Source: Neobacillus rhizosphaerae (GTDB lineage: Bacteria > Bacillota > Bacilli > Bacillales > Cytobacillaceae). Taken from it: DNA of 64,000 nt. Under the pieces are notes generated by a model. That model did not search any database. It saw nothing but the letters and a program-made list of their open reading frames with translations, and was not told the DNA's origin. Shown in pieces: positions 16,457-25,002 of this stretch. Numbering within the stretch: the stretch's first letter is position 1; every line of letters begins with the position of its first letter. Where the stretch lies: assembly GCF_937468385.1 (NCBI RefSeq), contig NZ_CALBWS010000002.1:1-64000 (forward strand), read 5' to 3'. Made by a program: the position numbers and the translations under genes.

Positions 16457-17305
16457 ATGGAACAAACTGAATCCACTGGTTTTCTGCTGGTAAATAACAT
16501 TAACGTTTATTATGAATTTTATCCTAATCAAACCTCGGACAGGACGTTTGTTTTATTGCATGGTTTTCTTTCTTCCACCTTCACATATCGCCATCTAATT
16601 TCCTTATTGAAAAAGGAGTACCAAGTTTTATCACTTGATTTACCCCCATTTGGAAAAAGCGCAAAATGCAACCGCTATGTTTATTCCTATAAGAATTTAG
16701 CCCAAACAGTCATCAAACTAACTGAATCCTTTGGGTTAAAAAAAATGACCTTTATCGGTCATTCAATGGGCGGGCAAATTGTCTTAAATATTCTTCATAT
16801 GATGCCAGAGCTCGCTGATAATGCTATCCTGCTTTGTAGCTCATCGTATCTTAAACGTTCAAAATTACCATTAATCCTTACCAGCTACGTTCCCTATTTC
16901 CACCTATTTGTGAAATATTGGTTTGCTCGGACAGGAGTAAAGAAGAATCTCCAAGACGCACTCTATAACCACTCCATTATTAATGATGAAATGATTAACG
17001 GATACCTACAGCCCTTTTTACAGGATGAAATTTTCGTGGCGCTAACAAGAATGATTCGTCACCGCGAGGGTGATCTTCCTGCCCATATCCTTAACCAGAT
17101 TAAAACACCTTGTTTATTAATTTGGGGTGATCATGATAAATCGATGCCCCTGAAAGTCGGAGAGAAACTAAACAAAGATTTAGTTAACTCCGAATTAATT
17201 GTTTTAAAAGAAACAGGCCATGCCCTCCCTGAAGAACGCCCACACGAGGTATACGAATATATAAAAAACTTTTCAGGAGGTTTTCAAACAGCGGCCGATC
17301 AATAA
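16457..17305 (+). CDS. Alpha/beta hydrolase
   Basis: 282 residues with the alpha/beta hydrolase fold: HGFLSS oxyanion loop near residue 35, nucleophile elbow GHSMGG near 101-106, Asp in LIWGDHDKSMP and His in KETGHALPEE near the end. No signal peptide. A strong AGGAGGAAG site precedes the ATG. The substrate cannot be told. It is monocistronic and converges with the exporter gene at a shared hairpin. Confidence 0.85.
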   Translation: MEQTESTGFLLVNNINVYYEFYPNQTSDRTFVLLHGFLSSTFTYRHLISLLKKEYQVLSLDLPPFGKSAKCNRYVYSYKNLAQTVIKLTESFGLKKMTFIGHSMGGQIVLNILHMMPELADNAILLCSSSYLKRSKLPLILTSYVPYFHLFVKYWFARTGVKKNLQDALYNHSIINDEMINGYLQPFLQDEIFVALTRMIRHREGDLPAHILNQIKTPCLLIWGDHDKSMPLKVGEKLNKDLVNSELIVLKETGHALPEERPHEVYEYIKNFSGGFQTAADQ

Positions 17306-17318
17306 GGGTTCGCCGGCC
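17281..17318. terminator. Shared hairpin between convergent genes
   Basis: TTTTCAAAC-AG-CGGCCG pairs with CGGCCG-TTTGAAAA. The stem includes the hydrolase stop codon region and sits 25 nt from the end of the exporter gene, so it may terminate both. Confidence 0.65.
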
Positions 17319-17342
17319 GTTTGAAAAGGAACATGTAAGTTA

Positions 17343-18602
17343 TTAACCGGATAAGGAAGAGGAAGTATCCTTTGTTTTTGAGTTGCTTCGATATACAAGA
17401 AAAAAGTAGGAAAAAACTGCACCAGTCCCAACACATACGATGACAATTCCCATCGGTATAGCTGTATGCTCTCCACCTATTCCCACAAGTGGAGCCACAA
17501 TCGCTCCCATTGCAAGCGACAATACTCCTAACAAAGCGGATGCACTGCCAGCAGACTTCCCTTGTTTTTGCATAGCAAGCGAAAATCCTGCTGTACTGAC
17601 GACACCAACACTTGAAACCACAAAAAAAAGCGGTAGCAATATGAAAAATAAGTTTGCATGCAATAGCAGAAGTACAAGCAATACTATTCCTCCGAAAAAT
17701 GACATACATAAGCCAAAAACAAAAAGTTTTGACTCTTGTATTCGCCCAGCCAATCTTCCCGTCGTTTGACTGGCAATCATGATTCCGACTCCGTTTATCG
17801 CAAAAATAAGACTGAACATCTGCGCTGAAGCACCATAAATATTTTGCACAACAAAAGGTGAGCCTGAAATATAGGCAAACATTCCGGCAAAAACAAGTCC
17901 TTGTACCAATGCATATCCAATGAAACTACGGTCAAAAATTAAGTTTTTAAAGGTCATAATTGTATTTTTTATTCCGCCCGCTGAACGCCTGTCATCACGA
18001 AGTGTTTCTGGTAACCCGAAAAATACGACAAAGAACATCAATAAACCTATTAAACTTAAGACAATAAAAACACCTTGCCAAGGTACTATCTTCAACAGCT
18101 GCGCTCCCATGACTGGTGCTAATATGGGCGCGACACCATTGACTAGAGCGAGCAGAGCAAAAAACTTTGTTAATTCTGGTCCGGAATATAAATCGCGGAC
18201 GATGGCTCTAGAAATAACAATACCTGCGGATCCAGCCAGTCCTTGGATAAACCGTAATACAATTAAAGCCCAAATGGAAGGGCTAAATACGCACAATAGC
18301 GAAACTACAAAATAGGTCATCAATCCAATCAGAAGTGGCAGCCGGCGTCCCCGTACATCACTTAGCGGTCCAGCCAATAACTGTCCTGATGAAAGACCCA
18401 ATAAGAAAAAGGTTAAACTAAGCTGTACGAGTGAAGGATTGGTATGAAAGTCTTGTGCTATATTTGGAAGTGCAGGCAAGTACATGTCAATGGATAATGG
18501 ACCGAACGCTGCTAAACTACCCAATACAGCTGCCATCCATAACCGTTTTGACCGAGAAATTCCCTCGCCGCTGTCTATCGTGTTATTTAAAGGTTCTCCC
18601 AT
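17343..18602 (-). CDS. Bcr/CflA-family MFS drug exporter
   Basis: About 419 residues with 12 membrane helices. The motif GPLSIDMYLPALPNIAQDF in helix 1 is the hallmark of the Bcr/CflA drug:proton antiporter subfamily. The loop 2-3 motif GPLSDVRGRRLPLL is the MFS motif A. The ATG at 18602 is chosen; a TTG at 18614 sits too close to GAAAGGA but cannot be excluded. Substrates of relatives include bicyclomycin and chloramphenicol; the actual substrate here is unknown. Confidence 0.85.
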   Translation of the reverse strand: MGEPLNNTIDSGEGISRSKRLWMAAVLGSLAAFGPLSIDMYLPALPNIAQDFHTNPSLVQLSLTFFLLGLSSGQLLAGPLSDVRGRRLPLLIGLMTYFVVSLLCVFSPSIWALIVLRFIQGLAGSAGIVISRAIVRDLYSGPELTKFFALLALVNGVAPILAPVMGAQLLKIVPWQGVFIVLSLIGLLMFFVVFFGLPETLRDDRRSAGGIKNTIMTFKNLIFDRSFIGYALVQGLVFAGMFAYISGSPFVVQNIYGASAQMFSLIFAINGVGIMIASQTTGRLAGRIQESKLFVFGLCMSFFGGIVLLVLLLLHANLFFILLPLFFVVSSVGVVSTAGFSLAMQKQGKSAGSASALLGVLSLAMGAIVAPLVGIGGEHTAIPMGIVIVCVGTGAVFSYFFLVYRSNSKTKDTSSSLSG

Positions 18603-18728
18603 TAACTGAATCAATTCCTTTCTTCATAAGAAAAACTCAATTACTTTAAAAATGTTCCAGCGTTTTTTTACTACAAAAAATCATATTTTATAAAACTTGA
18701 AAAAACAACTTTTTTGTCCTTCAAAATA

Positions 18729-18774
18729 AAAAAGATTTGAATAACGGTGCCAGACACCGTTCATTCAAACCTTA
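18729..18774 (-). terminator. Terminator of desKR, built on the palindromic repeat
   Basis: On the minus strand AAGGTTTGAAT-GAACGGTG pairs with CACCGTT-ATTCAAATCTT and runs into a T-tract. The upper stem is a one-substitution relative (CGGTGTCTGGCACCG) of the dispersed GGTGTCAGGCACC palindrome. Confidence 0.75.
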
Positions 18775-19371
18775 TTTAAACCATCCCTTTTCTTTCGATT
18801 GGGTAATGGCTTCGATGCGGTTTTTGACTTCGAGTTTATCTAAGATGATTGAAATGTAGTTGCGGACGGTTCCAGTTTTGATGCTAAGTTCTTCAGCAAT
18901 TTCTTTCGTATTCTTGCCGTCTGCGACGAGCTCTAACACTTCTTTTTCCCGGTCTGTCAAAGGATTTTCTTCACCGTAAACATCATCCATCAATTCTGGA
19001 GCATAAATACGCCTACCCGCCATCACGCTGCGGATGGAGCTGGCCAGTTCTTCACTTGGACTATCCTTCAGTAAATAACCGCTGACACCGGCCTTTAAGG
19101 CCCGCTGAAAATAACCGGTCCGGGCAAAAGTTGTTAAAATAATTACTTTACAACCAAGACCTTTAAGTTCTTCCGCTGCCTCGAGTCCACTCTTCCCCGG
19201 CATTTCAATATCCATGATACAGATATCCGGCTTGAAGCTTTTCACAAGGTCAACAGCTTCACCTCCGTTGGACGCCTTTCCGACTACCTCCATATCATCT
19301 TCCAAATTCAGAAGGGATCCAAATGCTCCCAATAGCATTTGCTGATCTTCAGCGATAACAATTTTTATCAT
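18772..19371 (-). CDS. desR: DesR response regulator
   Basis: 199 residues: receiver domain with phospho-acceptor Asp54 in CIMDIEMPGKSG, then a LuxR/NarL helix-turn-helix (LTDREKEVLELVADGKNTKEIAEELSIKTGTVRNYIS). Sequence and length closely follow B. subtilis DesR. The ATG at 19371 has AAGGAGG at good spacing; the TTG at 19377 is too close to it. Phosphorylated DesR activates the fatty acid desaturase gene des when membranes stiffen in the cold. No des gene is in this window. Confidence 0.9.
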   Translation of the reverse strand: MIKIVIAEDQQMLLGAFGSLLNLEDDMEVVGKASNGGEAVDLVKSFKPDICIMDIEMPGKSGLEAAEELKGLGCKVIILTTFARTGYFQRALKAGVSGYLLKDSPSEELASSIRSVMAGRRIYAPELMDDVYGEENPLTDREKEVLELVADGKNTKEIAEELSIKTGTVRNYISIILDKLEVKNRIEAITQSKEKGWFK

Positions 19372-19373
19372 TT

Positions 19374-20507
19374 TCAATCCTCCTTTTCCAACCGCGGCTT
19401 GACATCATTCGGTACTTTAATAAATAATGTTGTTCCATCCTTTGTTGAGAGCTCAAGACTACCATTAATAAATTCCAGTCTTTCTTTCATTCCAATTAGA
19501 CCATGACCTTCAGCTAATATATTATTTTCACCCTTAAAGACACCATCATCTCGAATCATCAATTTCGTTTCCTTCCACGATTGTTCAATAGAAATGAAAC
19601 AAGAGGTTGCTTCACTATGTTTAACTACATTGTTAACGGCCTCTTTCAAACACATGCTTAAGATATTCTCTGTTAACAGCGAAACATTTGAAAGCGTAAA
19701 TTCCCCTTCGCTTACAAACTTGATTTGAGCGGCTTGAATCATTTGTTTAACCCGATGAATTTCATCCTTTAAGCGAATGCCACGCATCGAAGAAACCATT
19801 TTTCTTACTTCGCTTAACGCGGTTCGTGCTGTTTGCTGAACATCCTTCAATTCAACACGTGCCTGCTCAGGGTCTTTTGTAATTAACTTCCTTGCCAAAT
19901 CCGACTTTAAGCCAATCAGAGAAAGCTTTTGCCCCAATGTGTCATGAAGGTCCCTCGCAATCCGGTGCCGTTCCTCCAATTTAATAAACTCAGCGATCCG
20001 TTTGTTAGCATCCTCTAGTTTTTCTTCGAGCTGCCCTCGTTCATTGCGATTATGAATACTAAATGGGAGGAGAATGATACTTATCCAAGTGATGATGACA
20101 AACGGAATTTGTTTTAAAAATAACGGTTCCTGCATCACAAAACTATAATTAATCGACGCTGAAGTACTGATTAAATGAATAAAATACAAGGTAAGAAAGG
20201 CTACACGATCCTTAATATTGCCGATAAAATAAGCAAGAAAATAGGCAAAATAAACATAACTGAAAAGGCTGGTTGCCGTAATGGAAATAGCAATGAGAAT
20301 TAATGTCCAAAGATAAACTAGCCATCCCTTTGAAATAAAGGCAAATCGATACAAAATAAAGAAGAACAGTGTAAGTAAAATTCCAACGACAATTTCAATA
20401 GTTGAGGGAGATTGAAAAATAAAGTAAAACGGTAATATACAAAGAATCGTCCAAATATAAGGAGCAATCCCATTATTTTTTCTGAATGTTAAATACCTTT
20501 TTATCAT
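19374..20507 (-). CDS. desK: DesK membrane-fluidity sensor kinase
   Basis: 377 residues. Four to five N-terminal helices (about 15-150) sense membrane thickness, followed by a coiled linker. The HisKA_3 box is ERHRIARDLHDTLGQKLSLI with phospho-His at residue 188, the same number as in B. subtilis DesK. The ATPase domain has NVVKH (N box) and GHGLIGMKERL (G box). It ends two bases before desR, with which it forms a two-component pair. Confidence 0.92.
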   Translation of the reverse strand: MIKRYLTFRKNNGIAPYIWTILCILPFYFIFQSPSTIEIVVGILLTLFFFILYRFAFISKGWLVYLWTLILIAISITATSLFSYVYFAYFLAYFIGNIKDRVAFLTLYFIHLISTSASINYSFVMQEPLFLKQIPFVIITWISIILLPFSIHNRNERGQLEEKLEDANKRIAEFIKLEERHRIARDLHDTLGQKLSLIGLKSDLARKLITKDPEQARVELKDVQQTARTALSEVRKMVSSMRGIRLKDEIHRVKQMIQAAQIKFVSEGEFTLSNVSLLTENILSMCLKEAVNNVVKHSEATSCFISIEQSWKETKLMIRDDGVFKGENNILAEGHGLIGMKERLEFINGSLELSTKDGTTLFIKVPNDVKPRLEKED

Positions 20508-20904
20508 GAACGAAACCTCATTTTTACTTGGAATACTTTATCCCTCTATTTTACCCTAACGATCCTTCATTTTTCTCTAATATACTTTCTATTTTAGCGG
20601 AAATCCTAACATCTTTAAACCCAACAAACATTTTAGAATTTTATTCGCCATACAATTTTTGAAAAAGAATAGTGGCAACAATTGATCAACTGCCATACAC
20701 TGTCCTTTGTACTACTTTTCATAAGGTGCGACCTGCTTAAGAAAATTCTTTTGTTTTTCTTCAGACATTTTTTTAAATTGCATTCCCTAAACTTTGTGTT
20801 ATCTCAAAGTATAGGGAATGCAATTATACGCTGTAAGTCATAGCTGTCATGTTCCAACCATGATAAGTGTCATGTTAAAAAGATCGGCTGATACTTGACA
20901 CCAA
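20508..20904. other. Intergenic region with a long inverted repeat
   Basis: No convincing gene. It contains the desK promoter side and an inverted repeat at 20779-20823, TGCATTCCCTAAACTTTG against CAAAGTATAGGGAATGCA with one mismatch and an 8-nt loop. A 23-codon minus-strand frame (MQFKKMSEEKQ...) follows the repeat, possibly the tail of a lost gene. Confidence 0.45.
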
Positions 20905-20943
20905 TAAAAAACTCCACTGTCCCTTTTAAACAGTGGAGTTTAC
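20905..20943 (-). terminator. Terminator of the phasin gene
   Basis: AACTCCACTG (20910-20919) pairs perfectly with CAGTGGAGTT (20931-20940), flanked by A and T runs and directly behind the stop at 20951. Confidence 0.8.
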
Positions 20944-20950
20944 TTCCATT

Positions 20951-21514
20951 TTATTTAGCGTCGACTAATACTTTCAAGCTTTCTTCAAAGCGGTGAACTA
21001 GTTTGTTATGGTTGTTTCTAGCAACTTGAACATACCCGTCCGTAACCTTCTGAATGCCTTGACGACGTTGTCTTGCAAAATTCACATAGTTTTCACTGCT
21101 TTCTTCAAGTTTATCCTCCAAGCGGACAATTAGGTCAAGGCCAGCTGCAATAGGAGTAGCTGCCAGCTGTTTAAATCGACTGGATAATTCATCGAATTGT
21201 TCTGTCAACTCAGGACGAATCATTTGTTTATCTTCAGCTTTTTTAAAAAGTGCACTAGAAACACCTTTCATTATTTCGTTGTTTGTTTCTTTAGATGCCT
21301 GAAAAAGATTTGCAAGTGAACCTCTGAATTCCTGATTGAACCTTATCACATCTTTAATTGTGTTAAGGTATCCCTCTTCCCTGCTTTCACGATACTTTCT
21401 AGCTCGATCCAATGATTGTTCATATTGATTCCAAAGGGTATCAACTACACGATTGGTTTCAACAGCTTCTTCATGAGTCTCTGCTTGGCCATTTTTGTTA
21501 GTCGACGTACTCAT
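20951..21514 (-). CDS. phaP: PHA granule-associated protein, phasin type (PhaP-like)
   Basis: 187 residues, highly charged and helical, with no membrane segment. The segment VVDTLWNQYEQSLDRARKYRESREEGYLNTIKDV resembles the start of Bacillus PhaP phasins, which coat intracellular polyester granules. AGGAGGA precedes the ATG. It lies next to the phaC/phaR operon but has its own promoter region and terminator. Gene name is by family resemblance plus context. Confidence 0.7.
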   Translation of the reverse strand: MSTSTNKNGQAETHEEAVETNRVVDTLWNQYEQSLDRARKYRESREEGYLNTIKDVIRFNQEFRGSLANLFQASKETNNEIMKGVSSALFKKAEDKQMIRPELTEQFDELSSRFKQLAATPIAAGLDLIVRLEDKLEESSENYVNFARQRRQGIQKVTDGYVQVARNNHNKLVHRFEESLKVLVDAK

Positions 21515-21735
21515 TTCTTTATTCCTCCTCGATCATATTTTCTTCTGTATTAGAATCACGTTTTAACTGATGTATGTAGGTCTTCTTATTGCTAGTCTAT
21601 ATATGTAATTTACACTTATATGTAATATTTTGTCAAGCGTGATTATATAATAAAATAATCAGGATTTTTATAAATGTATAAACTTTACTAATGATGGAAA
21701 CATAGGTTATTAAAAACAGCTAGGGGGAATTTGCT

Positions 21736-22515
21736 TTGAGTGAAATATTCAAAAGTTGCTTCGAAATTCCTTTTTTACGACTTGGTTCCGGTGAGCCGTT
21801 AGTCTTTATTCATGGTCTTGGCGAAGTTAAGGAAGGTTGGTCCAACCAGTTTGAATTTGCCGATCAATTTGATTTGATTATTCCCGATTTACGTGGACAT
21901 GGTGAATATCAATCACCGGGAGAGATTTCGATAAAAAACTTCGCTCACGATGTTATTAGTCTTTTAAAAGGGTTAGAAATTGAAAGCGCACACATTTGCG
22001 GTTTATCAATGGGGGGAATGGTAGCCCAGGAAATCTATCGTCAGGCTCCTGAAATGTGTCGCTCACTGATGCTCGTCAGCACCTTCCATTATGCTCCAAA
22101 ACGGCTAGGAAAATTATTTTTACAATACCGGCAAGCCCATTCAGAAAATAAATATCCGGAAGTTCTGAGGGAATCAGCAGCCAAGGTTTGCCTCTATTCT
22201 TGGTCAAAGGAAAATTTCGAAAGCTTTTACCAATTTTACAAGCCTAATCGTGAACATTATTTTAAATCAATGGAAGCATGTCTCGAGGTCAATAATTTAC
22301 GGTTACTTTCTTCTATTAATATCCCAACTTTAATAGTTGGTGGACAATACGATTCGGTCATCCCGGTATGGGTTCAATTATTGATGCATAAACAAATTCG
22401 CCACTCCGAGTTTGTCATCTTCAGGAATACAGGTCACATCGCGAAGCTAGAGGCAAAAGATGCCTTTAACAAGGTACTTCGTACCTTTTTAAAGAAACAT
22501 AAAACGGCAAGTTAG
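21736..22515 (+). CDS. Alpha/beta hydrolase, copy 1 beside the PHA genes
   Basis: 259 residues with nucleophile elbow GLSMGG (about residue 96), an HGLGEVKEGW oxyanion loop, Asp in GGQYDSVIP and His in RNTGHIAKLE. The TTG start has AGGGGGAA upstream. It is a close paralogue of the product of 26622-27401, sharing most residues along its length. The two copies bracket the pha operon. Polyester degradation or acyl-thioester hydrolysis is a reasonable guess only. Confidence 0.8.
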   Translation: MSEIFKSCFEIPFLRLGSGEPLVFIHGLGEVKEGWSNQFEFADQFDLIIPDLRGHGEYQSPGEISIKNFAHDVISLLKGLEIESAHICGLSMGGMVAQEIYRQAPEMCRSLMLVSTFHYAPKRLGKLFLQYRQAHSENKYPEVLRESAAKVCLYSWSKENFESFYQFYKPNREHYFKSMEACLEVNNLRLLSSINIPTLIVGGQYDSVIPVWVQLLMHKQIRHSEFVIFRNTGHIAKLEAKDAFNKVLRTFLKKHKTAS

Positions 22516-22573
22516 AGAGGAAGGAAATTCCTTCCTCTCATGATACCGAAATAATCTTTATTACAATATAATA

Positions 22574-23641
22574 TTAAAGCTGATTTGACCTAGTTGAAAC
22601 CCATTGGTCTACAATCTTCGCGAACAAACCAGATAGGGCTAATCCAACATGCCCCGTTTCTACTACGAAGTAAGTTTTATCCTCACTTGAAACTAAATCC
22701 ATAATCGGTTTACTTTGCTCCTCTAAAATTAAATTATCTCTAGACCCTGAAACCACGAATAGGTTTGCCTTAATATTTTTCAAATCTGCCTTTTTATTGC
22801 CAATCATTAATTCCCCTTTTACCAGCTTATTCTCTTTAAAGAGATTATTAGCTAATTGTCTGTATGCCTCGCCGGCAAAAGGAACTTGATCAAGTGTCCA
22901 TCTATTCATCCTACGCCACTTATTGACATACCGCTGGTCATGTGCCCGGCTTAATAGCATTGTATAGTTAGTAAAATATATCGGTGCCCCAATTGCCCTG
23001 AACATTCCATCCACTACTTGAGGTGGGACAACCCCATATACATCAATAAAGTGGTCAATATTCATATCACCATTTCGCATACCCTCTGCCCATTTATCCG
23101 GTCCTACAAATGGTTTGAAATCTATTGGAACAGTAGCAACAATCAAATTTTTGATTGGTTCTTCCGCTATTGAAGCATAGATAGAGGCAATCGTCCCACC
23201 TAAACAATAGCCAACAAGTGTAATTTCATCCGCTTCAGAATGGCGAATTGCCCGTTTAACGGCGGTCCTTAAATATTTATCAATATAAGTGTCAAGACCA
23301 ATCTTTTTGTCTTCATAGCCCGGTGAACCCCAATCTAATAAATACACTTCATAGCCACTGTTGGTTAATCCCTCAATGACACTCACCTTAGGAGCAATAT
23401 CTAAAATATAGGGTTTATTAAAAAGGGAGTAGACGAAAAACAAGGGAATCTCGTACTTTTTCTGCTTGGCAGGGTAATGCCATAATACTGATTTATTTTT
23501 CCGCCATACTTCATTTCTAGGAGTATGGCCAACCTCTGGTTCAGGTTCACTTAAAAACTTAAACACATGAGACCAGCGGTTCATTTCTTTTTCATAATCC
23601 AATTCCGGAATGAACCCCTTTAATGGTGTTTCTGTCGCCAT
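22574..23641 (-). CDS. phaC: Class IV PHA synthase catalytic subunit PhaC
   Basis: 355 residues, the usual length of the Bacillus class IV enzyme. It polymerises hydroxyacyl-CoA into polyester granules. The lipase-like box is GYCLGG with catalytic Cys146; Asp302 (SGSRDN) and His331 (ETGHVG) complete the triad. It is active with PhaR, encoded 21 nt upstream. AGGAGGG lies before the ATG. It ends the pha operon. Confidence 0.93.
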   Translation of the reverse strand: MATETPLKGFIPELDYEKEMNRWSHVFKFLSEPEPEVGHTPRNEVWRKNKSVLWHYPAKQKKYEIPLFFVYSLFNKPYILDIAPKVSVIEGLTNSGYEVYLLDWGSPGYEDKKIGLDTYIDKYLRTAVKRAIRHSEADEITLVGYCLGGTIASIYASIAEEPIKNLIVATVPIDFKPFVGPDKWAEGMRNGDMNIDHFIDVYGVVPPQVVDGMFRAIGAPIYFTNYTMLLSRAHDQRYVNKWRRMNRWTLDQVPFAGEAYRQLANNLFKENKLVKGELMIGNKKADLKNIKANLFVVSGSRDNLILEEQSKPIMDLVSSEDKTYFVVETGHVGLALSGLFAKIVDQWVSTRSNQL

Positions 23642-23662
23642 GTAGTACCCTCCTCCCCTTCT

Positions 23663-24229
23663 TTATTTTGACGAACCCGCTCCGGCCAATTCAATTTCTG
23701 CTCTATTGCCTCTTTCAATCAAACCTCTTAACGTTTCAAATTCTTCCTTAAAATTATTAAGCTTTAACAATTCAAATTTCATTTCTTGAAGCTCCGCATG
23801 TAAGTCCTTTGAATTAGCTAGTTCTTTCTTCGTTTGCACTAACTCATTTTTTAATTGCTTTGTTAGTTTAATAATTTCTTTTGACACTTCTATAACACTT
23901 TCAATATCCCTACTTTGTGACTTCACAGAATCTTGGAGTTCCCACATTTGCTCTTCAAGCGCTTCCATTTTTTCTTCCGCTTGAATGGTTAGGTTTGCCA
24001 CATTGGTCACGTCACTCTTCGTTGGCAAATTTAAAACACTAGCAAGGGCCTCTTGATTCTTTTTAAAGGTTTCAAGGTAGCGGGAATGAATTTCCGTTCC
24101 TAAATTGGTCATTTTGACAAATTCCTTATTATTCGTCCATAGATAGATGAATTCATTTAATTGTTTTTCCCACAATAGACTGAGCTTATGAAGAGATTCA
24201 TATGGATCAAAAGATATTTTATCTGACAT
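23663..24229 (-). CDS. phaR: PHA synthase subunit PhaR
   Basis: 188 residues, soluble, with a long coiled coil (about 85-180). The opening MSDKISFDPYESLHKLSLLWEKQLNEFIYLWTNN and LASVLNLPTKSDVTNVANL match the PhaR subunit of class IV synthases (PHA_synth_III_E-like), which is required for PhaC activity. It lies between the interrupted PhaR-like gene and phaC, with GAGGTG as binding site. Confidence 0.88.
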   Translation of the reverse strand: MSDKISFDPYESLHKLSLLWEKQLNEFIYLWTNNKEFVKMTNLGTEIHSRYLETFKKNQEALASVLNLPTKSDVTNVANLTIQAEEKMEALEEQMWELQDSVKSQSRDIESVIEVSKEIIKLTKQLKNELVQTKKELANSKDLHAELQEMKFELLKLNNFKEEFETLRGLIERGNRAEIELAGAGSSK

Positions 24230-24243
24230 CTATCTTCACCTCA

Positions 24244-24879
24244 TTATTGTTTTACTACTTTAGTAACTTCTTTCATATATCTTTGAAATGGGAGCATCAC
24301 TGTTTTCATTTGCTTTGTAAATAAATCGATAAATACTTTTTGATTATCGTATAGTTCATTAGTCGTTTTCTTGACACTATCAACATATTTCTCTCTACCT
24401 TTTTTTCTTCAGTCGTTGTTCATTTCGTCCCAATTGAACTCTGTATGAAATAATTGCTTTAATTCCGTTAACTCCTTTTCTAATGTTTTTAATTTATCAT
24501 CTTGTATTTCTCTTATTTCATTTTCCAAAACAGCTAACAATATCTTCGTTGATTTCCTCAGTAATCTTAACTGCGACTGATTTTTTCGCTGCCTTTGATT
24601 AATGGTATAGATTGTCTCATCTAAAAGATCTAGTTTTTCCTGATAATCTACCATTCTTACAGCAATTGCAGCTATTTCATCCTTATTCGGAAGTTCTAAC
24701 CGATTTAACCACCTAGTTGTTAACCTTTTGTGAATCCTTGCCCGTTTCAAATGAGCCTCTAGTGCCTGCCCAAAAGCCAACGTAAAGCTTCGACAGTTGG
24801 TAGAGGCATGAATTCTTTTATTGATTTCCGCTTCTAATTCTTTGTAGTAAGTAACTGGGTCCTCACGATTGGATTCCAT
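24244..24879 (-). pseudogene. PhaR-like gene interrupted by an in-frame TGA
   Basis: The upstream part (24409-24879, 156 residues from the ATG behind AGAGGAG) resembles PhaR: a short helical domain with RLELPNKDEIAAIAVRMVDYQEKLDLL, then a coiled coil. At 24409-24411 there is a TGA. The same frame stays open for 54 further codons (RKKGREKYVDSVKKTTNELYDNQ...), ending TAA at 24244, 14 nt before phaR. The spacing and the amphipathic tail suggest the original protein was about 211 residues long. No Cys/redox motif or hairpin follows the TGA, so selenocysteine is unlikely. The 156-residue form may still be made. Confidence 0.7.
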
Positions 24880-25002
24880 TTTTACTCCTCTTAACTGACT
24901 GGTTGGTACGTTCATCTAAACACAATAAATGGAAGCCTTCAAGCTAATTACCATGAAATTCAGAAAAGTTTCAAAAATAGCAATTGAAATTTTTTTTTAT
25001 TA

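Noticed and set aside
16291-16500. A 69-codon minus-strand gene over repeat copy B
   Set aside because: It runs across the palindrome and the start of the plus-strand hydrolase and has no conserved features.
24409-24411. Second selenocysteine codon in the PhaR-like gene
   Set aside because: No Cys or redox motif is nearby, the following residues are a Lys/Arg-rich linker, and no hairpin is visible at SECIS distance. Nonsense mutation is simpler.
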